A stretch of DNA of 64,000 nucleotides from Ideonella sp. (GTDB lineage: Bacteria > Pseudomonadota > Gammaproteobacteria > Burkholderiales > Burkholderiaceae_C). The notes beneath the pieces are model-generated. The model worked only from the letters and a program-made list of their open reading frames with translations, was not told the DNA's origin and searched no databases. The DNA lies in assembly GCA_015075165.1 (NCBI GenBank), contig JABTUY010000003.1, forward strand, positions 372,001-436,000, read 5' to 3'. The position numbers and the translations under genes were made by a program. Every line of letters begins with the position of its first letter. Position 1 is the stretch's first letter. Shown one piece after another: positions 1-9,879 of the stretch.

Positions 1-1399
1 GCGGCACGAAGGTCTTCATCTGCGCGGCCACGTCCACCGCCTCGGGCTTCGGCGCGCGCTGCGGGCGCTCGGTGGGCACGTAGCGCGCCAGCGTGCGGTT
101 CGACGCCACGAAGTACGCCTGCGCCACGCGCTGCACGTCGGCGAGCTTCAGCGCCTTCACGCGATCGCGCAGCAGGAAGAACAGGCGCCAGTCGCCCTGC
201 GCCACCGTCTCCGACAGCGTGACGCCGATCGTCTCGGGGTTGCTGTACTGCCGATCCCAGCCCTTGAGCCACTTGGTCTGCGCGCGCTTGAACTCCTCGT
301 CGCTGATCGGCTCGGTGGCCAGGCCTTCGATGGTGCGGATCAGCTCCTGCGTGCCGCGCTCGGCATCCTGCCCGGCGGCGAACTGCGCGCCGAACAGCGC
401 GACACCGGGGTCGGCGGTGGCCAGCGGCTCGGCGAACACGCTGGCCGCGAGGCCGGCTTCCACCAGCCGCTTGTGCGCGCGCCCCGACGGGTCGTCGCCG
501 ACGATCAGCGCGATCAACTCCATCGGCGCGTAATCGGGGCTCGCACCGGCCGGGATGTGATAGCCGAGCATCACCTGCGACGTGCCACCGACGCGGCGGA
601 TCGTGACGCTGCGCTCGCCCTCCTGCACCGGGTCGAGCGTGTACAGACGGGGCAGCACGCGTGTGGGCTTCGGGATGCGGCCGAACGACTGCTCGATCCA
701 CTCGCGCGTGCGCGCCGGGTCGAACTTGCCCGAGACGATCAGCGTGGCGTTGTCGGGTTGGTAGTAGAGCCGGTAGAACGCCTGCAGCCGGCCGATGTCG
801 ACGTTCTCGACATCGCTGCGCGCGCCGATCGTGCTCTTGCCGTAGTTGTGCCACTGGAACATCGCAGCCATGGTCTTCTGGAACAGGATGCGGCCGGGGT
901 CGTTCTCGCCCATTTCCATCTCGTTGCGCACCACGGTCATCTCGGTGTCGAGATCCTTGCGCGCGATGAACGAGTTGACCATGGCGTCGGCCTGCCAGCC
1001 GAGGTACCAGTGCAGGTTGTCGTCGTTGGCCGCGAAACTGGCGAAGTAGTTGGTGCGGTCGACCCAGGTCGAGCCGTTGGCGCGCAGGCCGCGCTTGGAG
1101 AACTCCGACCACACCTCGCGGTGCGTCGGTGTGCCCTTGAAGATCAGGTGCTCTAGCAGGTGCGCCATGCCGGTCTCGCCGTAGTTCTCGTGGCGCGAGC
1201 CGACGTGGTAGGTGACGTTCACCGTCGTCGTGGGCTTGCTGTCGTCGGGCGCCAGCAGCACCTGCAGGCCATTGGACAGGCGGTACTCGGTGATGCCCTC
1301 GACCTCGGTCACCCGGGTCATCGCCGCCTGTGTCGCAGCAGCGCACAGCGCGAACAAGGCGAACGCCAAGGCCCCGGCGGTGCGCAACGATCCTGCCAT
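1..1399 (-). CDS. M16 family zinc metallopeptidase (insulinase/pitrilysin type), C-terminus beyond window
   Basis: Reading leftward from an ATG at 1399 the frame stays open to the window edge, so about 466 N-terminal residues are visible. Residues 1-26 form a signal peptide ending in a small-residue site (TQAAM), so the protein is probably periplasmic. The inverted zinc motif HLLEH is at residues 80-84 (two His ligands plus the catalytic Glu) and an acidic stretch NEMEMGE follows about 75 residues later, where the third ligand of M16 enzymes lies. Family members degrade peptides in the periplasm. A second M16 gene is often adjacent downstream, which would be outside the window. Family call is firm, substrate unknown. 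Confidence 0.93.
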   Translation of the reverse strand, partial: MAGSLRTAGALAFALFALCAAATQAAMTRVTEVEGITEYRLSNGLQVLLAPDDSKPTTTVNVTYHVGSRHENYGETGMAHLLEHLIFKGTPTHREVWSEFSKRGLRANGSTWVDRTNYFASFAANDDNLHWYLGWQADAMVNSFIARKDLDTEMTVVRNEMEMGENDPGRILFQKTMAAMFQWHNYGKSTIGARSDVENVDIGRLQAFYRLYYQPDNATLIVSGKFDPARTREWIEQSFGRIPKPTRVLPRLYTLDPVQEGERSVTIRRVGGTSQVMLGYHIPAGASPDYAPMELIALIVGDDPSGRAHKRLVEAGLAASVFAEPLATADPGVALFGAQFAAGQDAERGTQELIRTIEGLATEPISDEEFKRAQTKWLKGWDRQYSNPETIGVTLSETVAQGDWRLFFLLRDRVKALKLADVQRVAQAYFVASNRTLARYVPTERPQRAPKPEAVDVAAQMKTFVP

Positions 1400-1500
1400 C
1401 GAGTCTCCCCTTGCCGGATCGGGCCACCGGCGGTGCGGCAGTGTAGACAGGCCGGCTGCGCCGCTGGTTCCGTCGGGAACGCGCCGGCGCGGGTGCTCGT

Positions 1501-2040
1501 TCAGCCGCTGTTCTGCGTGCTCCAGGCCTTCATGCCTGAGCGCACTTCGTCGCGCGCCGCATCGGGGCCATCCCAGCCGAGCACCTTCACCCACTTGCCC
1601 GACTCCAGGTCCTTGTAGTGCTCGAAGAAGTGCTGGATCGTCTTCAGCCGCATCGGGTTCAGATCGCTCACCCGCTGCCACTGCGTATACAGCGAGAGGA
1701 TCTTGTCGACCGGCACGGCCAGCAGTTTGTGATCACCGCCGGCCTCGTCCTGCATCTTCAGCACGCCCAGCGGGCGGCAGGTGACCACCACACCCGACAG
1801 CAGCGGCACCGGTGTGATCACCAGCACGTCGACCGGATCGCCGTCGTCGGCCAGCGTCTGCGGGATGTAGCCGTAGTTGCACGGGTAGTGCATCGAGGTG
1901 GCCATGAAGCGGTCGACGAACAGGGCACCGGAGTCCTCGTCGACCTCGTACTTGACCGCATCCGCGTTCATCGGGATCTCGATGATCACGTTGAACTCAT
2001 CAGGCGCCTTCGGTCCCGGACTCACGTTGTGCAGACTCAT
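1501..2040 (-). CDS. ppa: inorganic pyrophosphatase (family I, soluble)
   Basis: A 179-residue protein, the usual size of bacterial family I enzymes, which hydrolyse cytosolic PPi to phosphate and pull biosynthetic reactions forward. The metal-binding signature [10 protein letters not shown] is visible near residue 65, with the substrate-side GYIPQT just before it. The frame is open further upstream, but the ATG at 2040 (MSLHNVSPG) matches the normal N-terminus. It is divergent from the membrane pyrophosphatase gene starting at 2243, so two unrelated PPi hydrolysing enzymes share one 202-bp intergenic region. Confidence 0.95.
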   Translation of the reverse strand: MSLHNVSPGPKAPDEFNVIIEIPMNADAVKYEVDEDSGALFVDRFMATSMHYPCNYGYIPQTLADDGDPVDVLVITPVPLLSGVVVTCRPLGVLKMQDEAGGDHKLLAVPVDKILSLYTQWQRVSDLNPMRLKTIQHFFEHYKDLESGKWVKVLGWDGPDAARDEVRSGMKAWSTQNSG

Positions 2041-2242
2041 GTCGCGCTCGCCACCACACCACCCAGGGGGAAACCCGAATTTTACAAGCCCCACTTGCGC
2101 CACCCCGGCGGGCAGCCCTGCTGCATCCCTTAGGATGCGCGCCGAGCGCACCGCACGCCGATGCCTTCGGCCGGCCGCACGACGCGGACGCAACCCACAA
2201 TTCCGATATCTGCAGTTCCGAAACGAGGAAGGAGAAACCTCC

Positions 2243-4711
2243 ATGTCGATAACCATGGCGCTATACGTGGCGCTGGCCTGCGGTCTGGCCGCAGTGATCT
2301 ACGGCTTCGTGCAGCGCGGCCTGATCCTCAACAAGGATGCCGGCAACGCCCGCATGCAGGAGATCTCGGGCGCAGTGCAGCAAGGCGCCGCGGCCTACCT
2401 GGCGCGACAGTACCGCACGATCGCGATCGTCGGCGTCGTGCTCGCGGTGCTGATCTTCTTCTTCCTCAACGGCAAGACGGCGGCAGGCTTCGTGCTCGGC
2501 GCGGTGCTGTCGGGTGCCTGCGGCTTCATCGGCATGAACGTGTCGGTGCGCGCCAACGTGCGCACCGCGCAGGCGGCCACGCAAGGCATCGGCCCGGCGC
2601 TCGACATCGCGTTCAAGGGCGGCGCGATCACCGGCATGCTGGTGGTGGGCCTGGGGTTGTTGGGCGTCGGCGCGTTCTTCTGGTATGTGTCGGGCGGCGC
2701 CAAGGTCGACGCCGAAACGCTGAAGCCGCTGCTCGGCCTGGCGTTCGGCGCTTCGCTGATCTCGATCTTCGCGCGGCTGGGCGGCGGCATCTTCACCAAG
2801 GGCGCCGACGTCGGCGCCGACCTGGTGGGCAAGGTCGAGGCCGGCATCCCCGAAGACGACCCGCGCAACCCGGCGGTGATCGCTGACAACGTCGGCGACA
2901 ACGTGGGCGACTGCGCCGGCATGGCCGCCGACCTCTTCGAGACCTACGCGGTGACGATCATCGCCACCATGGTGCTGGGCGCGCTGCTCATGCCCAGCCC
3001 GGCCGTCGTCGGCAACGCGGTGACCTACCCGCTGGTGCTGGGCGCGGTCTCGATCGTGGCCTCCATCATCGGCACCTACTTCGTGAAGACCTCCGAGGGC
3101 GGCAAGATCATGTCGGCGCTCTACCGCGGCCTCATCGTCGCGGGCGGCATCTCGCTCGTGGCCTTCTACTTCGTCACCGGCTGGATGATGAAGGACGTGG
3201 TGACCGCCTATCCCAACCTCACCGTGGTGAACCTGTGGGGCGCCTCCGTCGTGGGCCTGGTCCTCACCGCGCTCATGGTGATCATCACCGAGTACTACAC
3301 GGGCACCGACTACGGCCCGGTCAAGCACGTCGCGGAAGCCTCCACGAAGGGCCACGCCACCAACATCATCGCAGGCATCGGCGTGTCCATGCGCTCGACC
3401 GCCTGGCCGGTGCTGTCGGTCTGCCTCGCGATCTGGGCGTCCTACGCGCTGGCGGGCCTGTACGGCATCGCGGTCGCGGCAACCTCCATGCTCTCCATGG
3501 CCGGCATCATCGTGGCGCTGGACGCCTACGGCCCGATCACCGACAACGCGGGCGGCATCGCCGAGATGGCCGAACTGCCCAAGGAAGTGCGCAACGTGAC
3601 CGATCCCCTGGACGCCGTGGGCAACACGACCAAGGCGGTGACCAAGGGCTATGCGATCGGTTCGGCGGGCCTCGCGGCGCTGGTGCTCTTCGCCGACTAC
3701 ACGCACAAGCTCGAGGAAATGGGCCGGCACATCTCCTTCGACCTCTCCAACCCCGCGGTCATCATCGGCCTCTTCGTGGGCGGGCTCATCCCCTACCTTT
3801 TCGGCGCCATGGCGATGGAAGCCGTGGGCCGCTGCGCGGGCTCCGTGGTGGAGGAGGTGCGCCGCCAGTTCCGCGAGATCAAGGGCATCATGGAAGGCAA
3901 GGCCAGGCCCGAGTACGGCAAGGCGGTCGACATGCTCACCGCGGCGGCGATCAAGGAGATGATGATCCCGTCGCTGCTGCCGGTGGTGGTGCCGATCCTG
4001 GTGGGCCTGCTGCTCGGAGCCGAGGCGCTCGGCGGCCTGCTGATGGGCACCATCGTCACCGGCCTGTTCGTCGCGATCAGCATGTGCACCGGCGGCGGCG
4101 CGTGGGACAACGCGAAGAAGTACATCGAAGACGGTCATCACGGCGGCAAGGGCAGCGATGCGCACAAGGCCGCCGTCACCGGCGACACCGTGGGCGACCC
4201 GTACAAGGACACCGCCGGCCCCGCGGTGAACCCGCTGATCAAGATCATCAACATCGTCGCGCTGCTGATCGTGCCGCTGCTGCCGGTGCCGACCGGCACG
4301 GCCAAGGCGGCGCACACGCCGGCGGCCGCCACGGTGTCGGGCAGCTCCAACGCCGCGATGGCGTCGGCTGCACAAGCCGCCGCCGATGCCGCGTCGGTCA
4401 AGGTCGAAGGCGAGGTGGTGAAGTTCTACTTCGCCAGCGGCAAGGACGAGCTGCCCAACGGCGCGGCCGGCGCGCTCGCCGGTGTGATCAAGGGCGTGGC
4501 CGACGGCAAGAAGGCCGTGGTCAGCGGCTTCCACGACGCCAGCGGCGACCCGGCGAAGAACGCCGAGCTGGCCAAGCAGCGCGCCTTCGCGGTGCGCGAC
4601 GCGCTGAAGGCCGCCGGCGTGGCCGAGGACAAGATCGAGCTGAAGAAGCCCGAGCAGATCAACGCCGGAGCCGCGGCCGACGCGCGCCGCGTCGAAGTCG
4701 CGTTGCAGTAG
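2243..4711 (+). CDS. hppA: K+-independent H+-translocating membrane pyrophosphatase with C-terminal OmpA-like domain
   Basis: The 822-residue protein starts at ATG 2243 behind a strong AGGAAGGAGA ribosome site. Residues 1 to about 690 are a multi-span membrane pyrophosphatase, which couples PPi hydrolysis to proton export. The substrate motif [12 protein letters not shown] (about residue 213) and the late motif [15 protein letters not shown] are present. The segment [10 protein letters not shown] has Lys where K+-dependent enzymes have Ala, which marks the K+-independent class. After an Ala/Ser-rich linker the last about 110 residues form an OmpA-like domain ([20 protein letters not shown]), including the Asp and Arg that bind peptidoglycan in OmpA. 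Plain H+-PPases end before this domain. Membrane pyrophosphatase termini face the extracytoplasmic side, so a periplasmic position is plausible. Confidence 0.95.
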   Translation: MSITMALYVALACGLAAVIYGFVQRGLILNKDAGNARMQEISGAVQQGAAAYLARQYRTIAIVGVVLAVLIFFFLNGKTAAGFVLGAVLSGACGFIGMNVSVRANVRTAQAATQGIGPALDIAFKGGAITGMLVVGLGLLGVGAFFWYVSGGAKVDAETLKPLLGLAFGASLISIFARLGGGIFTKGADVGADLVGKVEAGIPEDDPRNPAVIADNVGDNVGDCAGMAADLFETYAVTIIATMVLGALLMPSPAVVGNAVTYPLVLGAVSIVASIIGTYFVKTSEGGKIMSALYRGLIVAGGISLVAFYFVTGWMMKDVVTAYPNLTVVNLWGASVVGLVLTALMVIITEYYTGTDYGPVKHVAEASTKGHATNIIAGIGVSMRSTAWPVLSVCLAIWASYALAGLYGIAVAATSMLSMAGIIVALDAYGPITDNAGGIAEMAELPKEVRNVTDPLDAVGNTTKAVTKGYAIGSAGLAALVLFADYTHKLEEMGRHISFDLSNPAVIIGLFVGGLIPYLFGAMAMEAVGRCAGSVVEEVRRQFREIKGIMEGKARPEYGKAVDMLTAAAIKEMMIPSLLPVVVPILVGLLLGAEALGGLLMGTIVTGLFVAISMCTGGGAWDNAKKYIEDGHHGGKGSDAHKAAVTGDTVGDPYKDTAGPAVNPLIKIINIVALLIVPLLPVPTGTAKAAHTPAAATVSGSSNAAMASAAQAAADAASVKVEGEVVKFYFASGKDELPNGAAGALAGVIKGVADGKKAVVSGFHDASGDPAKNAELAKQRAFAVRDALKAAGVAEDKIELKKPEQINAGAAADARRVEVALQ

Positions 4712-4752
4712 CGGCTCAGCTCGGCGAGCGCCGTCTGCGGCGCCTCATGCGC

Positions 4753-4779
4753 AGAGGCCGAAGCCATGCTTCGGCCTCT
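4753..4779. terminator. bidirectional-looking hairpin terminator between hppA and the ABC transporter operon
   Basis: A perfect 12-bp stem (AGAGGCCGAAGC, loop CAT, GCTTCGGCCTCT) lies 41 nt after the hppA stop and 48 nt past the end of the convergent ABC ATPase gene. Only a short T run (TT) follows on the plus strand, so it may work mainly as a convergent-gene barrier. Confidence 0.75.
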
Positions 4780-4827
4780 TGCATTCCGAGTTCGCGTTTC
4801 GTGCTCGCCGCGCCGTTCGACGCCGCC

Positions 4828-5595
4828 TCATGCCCGCGTCAGCACCGCCTGCAGGAACTCGCGCGTGCGCGGATGCTCGGGGCGCTCGAAGATCTGCGCC
4901 GGCGGGCCCGACTCGAGCACCACGCCGTGGTCCATCACCGCGACCACGTCGGCCACCTCGCGCGCAAAACCCATCTCGTGCGTGACCACCATCATCGTCA
5001 TGCCGTCGCGCGCGAGGTCCTGCATCACCTGCAGCACCTCGCCGACCAACTCGGGGTCGAGCGCCGAGGTGGGTTCGTCGAACAGCATCACCTGCGGCTG
5101 CATCGCCAGCGCGCGGGCAATCGCCACGCGCTGCTTCTGCCCGCCCGACAGCGTCGACGGGTAGGCATCGGTCTTGTGACCGAGGCCCACCTTGTCGAGC
5201 AGCCGCCGCGCCGCCGCCTCGGCCTCGCTGCGCGCCATGCCACGCACCTTGCGCGGCGCGACCGCCACGTTGTCGAGCACCGTCAGGTGCGCGAACAGGT
5301 TGAACGACTGGAACACCATGCCGACGTTGGCGCGCAGTGCGTTCAGCGCCGCCTCGGGCAGCAGGCGTCCGCCGTCGACGAGCCGCTGACCGCAGATCTC
5401 GAGCGTGCCGCCGTCGGCGACCTCGAGGCCGTTGCAGCAGCGCAGCAAGGTGCTCTTGCCCGAGCCGCTGGGGCCGATCACGACCTTGACCTGCGACGGC
5501 AGCACGTCAAAGTGCACGCCCTTGAGCACCTGTACCGTGCCGAACGACTTGGTCACGCCGCGCGCGCGGATGATCGGTTCGGCCGGCCGGTTCAT
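4828..5595 (-). CDS. polar amino acid ABC transporter, ATP-binding subunit (GlnQ/HisP type)
   Basis: A 255-residue ATPase with Walker [11 protein letters not shown]-loop VFQSFNLF, signature LSGGQKQR, Walker [13 protein letters not shown] and the switch His in VVTHEMG. The length and the [13 protein letters not shown] segment are those of GlnQ/HisP-type amino acid importers. The start ATG at 5595 overlaps the permease stop (ATGA), so the two are translationally coupled. It powers uptake of a polar amino acid across the inner membrane; substrate not determined by sequence. Confidence 0.93.
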   Translation of the reverse strand: MNRPAEPIIRARGVTKSFGTVQVLKGVHFDVLPSQVKVVIGPSGSGKSTLLRCCNGLEVADGGTLEICGQRLVDGGRLLPEAALNALRANVGMVFQSFNLFAHLTVLDNVAVAPRKVRGMARSEAEAAARRLLDKVGLGHKTDAYPSTLSGGQKQRVAIARALAMQPQVMLFDEPTSALDPELVGEVLQVMQDLARDGMTMMVVTHEMGFAREVADVVAVMDHGVVLESGPPAQIFERPEHPRTREFLQAVLTRA

Positions 5596-6260
5596 TGCAC
5601 CGCCCCGCCGGCGCTCAGCCGGCGCTCGGCCAGGCGCAGCGTGAAACCCGTGAGGTTGGTCAACGCGAAGTACACCAGCGCGATCGCCAGGTAGACCTCG
5701 AGCGAGCGGTACGACACGCTGATGATCTTCTGGCCCTCGTGCATCAGGTCGGTGATCGTCACCAGCGAGACCAGCGACGAGTTCTTGATCAGCGCGATGA
5801 ACTCGTTGCCCAGCGGCGGGATCATGCGGATCACCGCCTGCGGCACGACGATGTGCCGCATCGCCATGCCGTACGGCATGCCCAGCGAGCGCGCGGCCTC
5901 CATCTGGCCGCGGTCGACCGACTGGATCGCGCCGCGCACGATCTCCGACACGTAGGCGCCGCTGTACATGCCCATGCCGACCACGCCGCAGAAGAACGCC
6001 GGCAGGTTGATGCCGAAGTGCGGCAGGCCGAAGAACCAGATGAACAGCTGCACCAGCAGCGGCGTGCCGCGGATGAACGACACGTATGCGGTGGCGAGCC
6101 CGTAGACGGCGCGCCGCTTCGGCTCCAGCCGCGCCAGACCGACCAGCAGGCCGATCGCGCAGCCGAGCACGATCGCGCCGACGGTGACCTCGATCGTGAT
6201 CAGCGTGCCGTGCGCCAACTCGCGCCAGCCGGCGAACACCGGTGAGAAGTCGAAGTCCAT
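5592..6260 (-). CDS. polar amino acid ABC transporter, permease subunit (HisM/GlnP family)
   Basis: A 222-residue inner membrane permease with the EAA loop [23 protein letters not shown] typical of this family in its second half (key residues EAARSLG and PQA) and the N-terminal [15 protein letters not shown] segment of amino acid permeases. Only one permease gene is present, so a homodimer is expected. It starts 22 nt after the binding-protein stop and overlaps the ATPase gene by 4 nt. Confidence 0.93.
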   Translation of the reverse strand: MDFDFSPVFAGWRELAHGTLITIEVTVGAIVLGCAIGLLVGLARLEPKRRAVYGLATAYVSFIRGTPLLVQLFIWFFGLPHFGINLPAFFCGVVGMGMYSGAYVSEIVRGAIQSVDRGQMEAARSLGMPYGMAMRHIVVPQAVIRMIPPLGNEFIALIKNSSLVSLVTITDLMHEGQKIISVSYRSLEVYLAIALVYFALTNLTGFTLRLAERRLSAGGAVQ

Positions 6261-6282
6261 GGAACGGGCCTCGCGCCGGCAA

Positions 6283-7017
6283 TCACAGGTACTTGTCGAC
6301 CAGCTTCTGGTAGGTGCCGTCGGCCTTCAGCTTCTTCAGCGCCTCGTTGAACTGCTTCACCAACTCGGGCTGCTCCTTGGCGATGGCGTAGCCGTACTCC
6401 TCCACCGTGAGCTGCCGGTCGACCACCTGCAGCGTGCCGCGCGAGCGCGCGTACAGCTTGGCGGCGGGCTTGCCGGTCACCGCGGCATCGGCGCGGCCCA
6501 CCTCGACGAGCTGGAACATCTCCTGGTTCTTCTCGACCTCGATGCGCTGCACCGTCGGAAAGTGCTCCTTCAGGAAATTGACCGACTTGGTGCCCACCTG
6601 CACGGTCACCTTCTTGCCCTTCAGGTCGTCGGGCCCCTTGATCTGCGTGTCGCCCTTCTTGGTCATGATCACCAGGCCGCCGGGGTAGTACGGGTCGGTG
6701 AAGGCCACCACCTTCTTGCGCTCGTCGGTGATGTAGATCGCCGACGCCGCAACGTCGAAGCGCTTGGACACCAGCCCGGGGATCAGGCCCTTGAAGTCGA
6801 TGTCGGTCCATTCGACCTTCTTGTTCAGCGTGCGTGCGATGGCCTCGATCAGGTCGATGTCGAAGCCGGTGCGCTTGCCGTTCTCGCTGTACTCGAACGG
6901 CGGGAACGTGGCGTCGGTGGCGACGCGGATGACGTCGCTGGCATGAGCGGACGGGTACATGGCGCCCGCCACGACGGCGGCAAAGGTGGTCAGCACGCTG
7001 CGGCGCAGCATCTTCAT
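6283..7017 (-). CDS. polar amino acid ABC transporter, periplasmic substrate-binding protein (SBP_bac_3)
   Basis: First gene of the three-gene transporter operon. The ATG at 7017 has AAGGAGA seven bases upstream and gives a signal peptide of about 24 residues (MKMLRRSVLTTFAAV to SAHA). The frame is open upstream but lacks such a start. The mature protein begins DVIRVATDATFPPFEY and contains GFDIDLIEAIA, the hallmark of family 3 solute-binding proteins, and RFDVAASAIYITDERKK. The Arg and Asp residues that clamp the amino acid alpha groups are present by eye. Specificity is unresolved. Confidence 0.94.
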   Translation of the reverse strand: MKMLRRSVLTTFAAVVAGAMYPSAHASDVIRVATDATFPPFEYSENGKRTGFDIDLIEAIARTLNKKVEWTDIDFKGLIPGLVSKRFDVAASAIYITDERKKVVAFTDPYYPGGLVIMTKKGDTQIKGPDDLKGKKVTVQVGTKSVNFLKEHFPTVQRIEVEKNQEMFQLVEVGRADAAVTGKPAAKLYARSRGTLQVVDRQLTVEEYGYAIAKEQPELVKQFNEALKKLKADGTYQKLVDKYL

Positions 7018-7145
7018 CGGGGTTCTCCTTCCAGTGGTGATACGAGTCTTCAGGGGCATCGCGCCCAACACGCGAACCCCCTTGCGCATCCTGTATATCA
7101 CGTTGTATTACACCAGCGGCTGCGCCTCCGAACCGGCGATCCGCC

Positions 7146-7934
7146 ATGAAGCTGAACATCCTGTCTGACCTGCACCTCGGATTCGGGGCCATGGACTGGC
7201 CGGTCAACGATGCCGACGTCGTCGTGCTCGCCGGCGACATCTCGCGCCCGCGCGAGGCGGTGGCCTGGGCGCTGCGCTTCGAACGGCCGGTGCTGTACGT
7301 GCCAGGCAACCACGAGTTCTACGGCGGCAGCCTCGACGGCACCGTGCAGGAGCTGCAGCGGTTGTGCGCGGGCACCCCGGTGCGGCTGCTCGATCGCGAC
7401 GAGGTCATCCTCTCCGGCGTGCGCTTTCTCGGTGCCACACTGTGGAGCGACTTCGCGCTGTTTGCCGATCCGCAGCAGTGCAAAGCGGCGAAGGCCGAGG
7501 CACAACGGTTCATGCGCGACTTCAGCCGCATCCGCACACGGGCCGACTCCGACGAGATCTTCACACCCGATGACTCGGCCGCGCTGTTCCGGCGCGATGC
7601 CGACTGGCTGCGCGGCCGGCTCGCCGCGCCCCACGCGGGTACCACGGTCGTGATCACGCACCACGCGCCGTCGCGCCGCAGCATCCACCCACGCTTCACC
7701 GAGTCGCTGCTCAATGCCGGCTTCGTGTCCGACGCCGAGGATCTGCTGGGTGCCGACCGCGTTGCGCTGTGGATCCACGGCCACACGCACGACAGCTTCG
7801 ACTACCACGTACACGGCACCCGCGTGATCTGCAACCCGCGCGGCTATGCGCGCGATGGCGTCAACGAGAACAGCGCTTTCGACGCCAACCGGATCGTCGA
7901 GCTGGACGCGGGCCACGCCGATCGCGCGCGATGA
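7146..7934 (+). CDS. calcineurin-like metallophosphoesterase
   Basis: A 262-residue cytosolic protein with the five metal-binding motifs of calcineurin-like phosphoesterases in order: SDLHLG (residues 7-12), AGDI, PGNHEFYG, ITHHAPS and HGHTHDS. Family members hydrolyse phosphomono- or diesters with two bound metals. Start ATG at 7146 is 128 bp from the divergent ABC operon. Its stop overlaps the start of the next gene (ATGA), so the two form a small operon. Substrate unknown. Confidence 0.9.
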   Translation: MKLNILSDLHLGFGAMDWPVNDADVVVLAGDISRPREAVAWALRFERPVLYVPGNHEFYGGSLDGTVQELQRLCAGTPVRLLDRDEVILSGVRFLGATLWSDFALFADPQQCKAAKAEAQRFMRDFSRIRTRADSDEIFTPDDSAALFRRDADWLRGRLAAPHAGTTVVITHHAPSRRSIHPRFTESLLNAGFVSDAEDLLGADRVALWIHGHTHDSFDYHVHGTRVICNPRGYARDGVNENSAFDANRIVELDAGHADRAR

Positions 7935-8743
7935 ACCGGCTGCTGCACGCGATCGGCGACCGACTGGCCGCACACCTGCTGGCGCCGCGGCCGCATGGCG
8001 AGATGGTGGCCACGGCGGCGCCGGCGCAGCTGGTCGCCGCGCTGCGCCCCGGCGACGTGCTGCTGGTGGAGGGGCAGTCGCGGCTGAGCATGGCGATCAA
8101 GTTCCTCACGCAGTCGAACTGGTCGCACGCGGCGCTGTTCATCGGGCCCGGCAACGCGCATGGCATCGCGGGCATCGACGGCCCGGCGCTGCTAGAGGCC
8201 GACCTGCGCGACGGCGTGCGGGTGATCGCACTCGACAGCTACGTGCACCTGCACACCCGCATCTGCCGCCCGGTGGGGCTGGCACCGCACGAGGTGGCAC
8301 AACTTGTCGGCTACGCGATGGGCCGCATCGGCCAGCGCTACGACCTGAAGAACCTGTTCGACCTGGCGCGCTACCTGCTGCCGATGCCACCGGTGCCGCT
8401 GCACCGGCGCCGCCGCATGCTCGCGTTCGGCAGCGGCGACCCGACGCGGGCGATCTGCTCGACTCTGATCGCGCAGGCGTTCCAATCGATCCACTATCCG
8501 ATCCTGCCCGAGATCACGCTGCGCGACGGCCTCGATGCCGCGGGCCGGCACTGCCAGCGCGAGCTGCTGCACATCCGCCACTACAGCCTGTACGCGCCGC
8601 GCGACTTCGACGTGTCACCGTACTTCGAAGTCGTGAAGCCCACGCTCCAAGGCCGCTTCGACCCGCACCGCCTCGCGTGGGATGCCGCCTCCGGCCCCGA
8701 ACCGGGATCCACCGTGCCGCGCTCCACGGTGGCACTCGAGTAG
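7931..8743 (+). CDS. permuted papain-fold hydrolase, YiiX/YebB-like (NlpC/P60 superfamily)
   Basis: A 270-residue protein coupled by a 4-nt overlap to the phosphoesterase. The catalytic His lies in NWSHAALFIG and the Cys far downstream in AICSTLIAQAF, the circularly permuted order of YiiX/YaeF-like enzymes, which are thought to act on peptidoglycan peptides or lipid-linked amides. LRPGDVLLVEG just before the His is typical. No signal peptide is clear, so location is uncertain. Confidence 0.8.
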   Translation: MNRLLHAIGDRLAAHLLAPRPHGEMVATAAPAQLVAALRPGDVLLVEGQSRLSMAIKFLTQSNWSHAALFIGPGNAHGIAGIDGPALLEADLRDGVRVIALDSYVHLHTRICRPVGLAPHEVAQLVGYAMGRIGQRYDLKNLFDLARYLLPMPPVPLHRRRRMLAFGSGDPTRAICSTLIAQAFQSIHYPILPEITLRDGLDAAGRHCQRELLHIRHYSLYAPRDFDVSPYFEVVKPTLQGRFDPHRLAWDAASGPEPGSTVPRSTVALE

Positions 8744-8853
8744 CCGCGACGTTGATCGGGCGCACGCTGCCGGCCCGAATCGCAAGTTAGTGTGACGGCG
8801 CGAAACTTCCGGCCGGGATTCCGGTCCCTCCCTGCCCTCACCAGGAGGCAGCG

Positions 8854-9318
8854 ATGAAACATGCGAACATGAACCCTTCGGCCGAACCGTCGGCCCAGTT
8901 GCTGGCGCTGCTGGTGTCGGCAGACGGCTGCTTCGACGACAGCGCGCTGCGCAGGCTCGATGAACTGCGCGCGTTCGACCAGCTCGGTGTGCGGCGTGCG
9001 CACTTCGTGCGTCTGGTGCGCGACAGCTTGCGGCACGATCCATCGCCGCATGCCGACGATCTCTGGCTGCGCTCGAGCGAGTGGGCGCACGTCGAGCAGT
9101 TGATGGCCGGCATCACCGACCCTGCCGAACGGCTGCAGCTGTGCCGCCTCGCAGCGGCGGTGATCACCGCCGACGGCCGCATCACCGGCGACGAGCGCAC
9201 CGTCTACCGGCACATGCTGGCGCGCTGGGGCATCGACGACCGCATGGTGGCGCAGGCCATCCTGCACGACAGCCACCGCGCCGGCGGGTCGCGCGCCGCG
9301 CTCCGCCGGCGAGACTAG
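8854..9318 (+). CDS. TerB-like helical protein
   Basis: A 154-residue acidic, helical protein. SADGCFDDSALRRLDELRAF near the N-terminus and AAAVITADGRITGDERTVYRHMLARWGI near residue 105 are the paired Asp-rich repeats of TerB-like domains, which bind metal. A well placed AGGAGG precedes ATG 8854. Its stop overlaps the stop of the convergent DUF488 gene by 3 nt. TerB-like proteins are linked to stress and membrane-associated processes; nothing here indicates tellurite resistance. Confidence 0.7.
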   Translation: MKHANMNPSAEPSAQLLALLVSADGCFDDSALRRLDELRAFDQLGVRRAHFVRLVRDSLRHDPSPHADDLWLRSSEWAHVEQLMAGITDPAERLQLCRLAAAVITADGRITGDERTVYRHMLARWGIDDRMVAQAILHDSHRAGGSRAALRRRD

Positions 9319-9839
9319 TCGGTGCGGGGCGGCGGGTAGCCGACCCGCGTGCCGTCGACAACCGCGAACGCATGCAGCCGGTGCGGCTGCACTCGCGTGG
9401 CCGACACGATCTCGTCGGCCTCGATGCCGTGCACGAGCAGCGCGTCGGCGATCAGCGAGCGGTGGCAGCGCCACGGCACCGCTTCGGCACACATGATCGC
9501 CACGCGCTCGCGGCGCGCCAGGTCGATCAGGTGTCCCAGCGCGGCCTCGAACGGCGGCGTCTGCATGTAGTCGGCATAGCCGCGGAACGACAGGTTGTGC
9601 CAGCCGGTGTTCGGCGAATCGGCGCGCGCATGGCGCAGGCCGCCGAGCGCCGCGGCGTGCTCGTAGCCGATGCCGGCGGCGTGCAGCGCGGCGGGCAACG
9701 TGTCGCGGTTGAACTGCGGGTTGGTGCGCGAGCGCGGCACGGTGCGCACGTCGACCAGCAGGCCCACGCGGTGCGCCCGCAGCAGCGCGATGAACTCGTC
9801 GAGCGACCGCGTCGAGTGGCCGACCGTCAGCACCTGCAT
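9315..9839 (-). CDS. DUF488 family protein
   Basis: A 174-residue protein starting MQVLTVGHSTRSLDEF, with DVRTVPRSR and CAEAVPWRCHRS, the conserved motifs of DUF488 (the Cys and Arg residues suggest a small-molecule or phosphate site). Function of the family is not established. It is 40 nt downstream of the Rieske/FAD oxidoreductase gene and probably co-transcribed with it. Confidence 0.88.
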   Translation of the reverse strand: MQVLTVGHSTRSLDEFIALLRAHRVGLLVDVRTVPRSRTNPQFNRDTLPAALHAAGIGYEHAAALGGLRHARADSPNTGWHNLSFRGYADYMQTPPFEAALGHLIDLARRERVAIMCAEAVPWRCHRSLIADALLVHGIEADEIVSATRVQPHRLHAFAVVDGTRVGYPPPRTD

Positions 9840-9879
9840 CGTCGGGCCCGGGCCCAGCCAGCGCGCAGCGGCAGTCGGT

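Noticed and set aside
1898-2242. 115-codon N-terminal extension of hppA
   Set aside because: It runs antisense through ppa, is Ser/Pro/Arg-rich, and a strong ribosome site precedes ATG 2243.
2261-4534. Long minus-strand open frame (757 codons) over hppA
   Set aside because: His/Arg/Asp-rich antisense shadow of a high-GC gene; no domain, and the plus-strand pyrophosphatase is complete.
8854-9318. Tellurite resistance determinant
   Set aside because: Only an isolated TerB-like domain; no other ter genes nearby.
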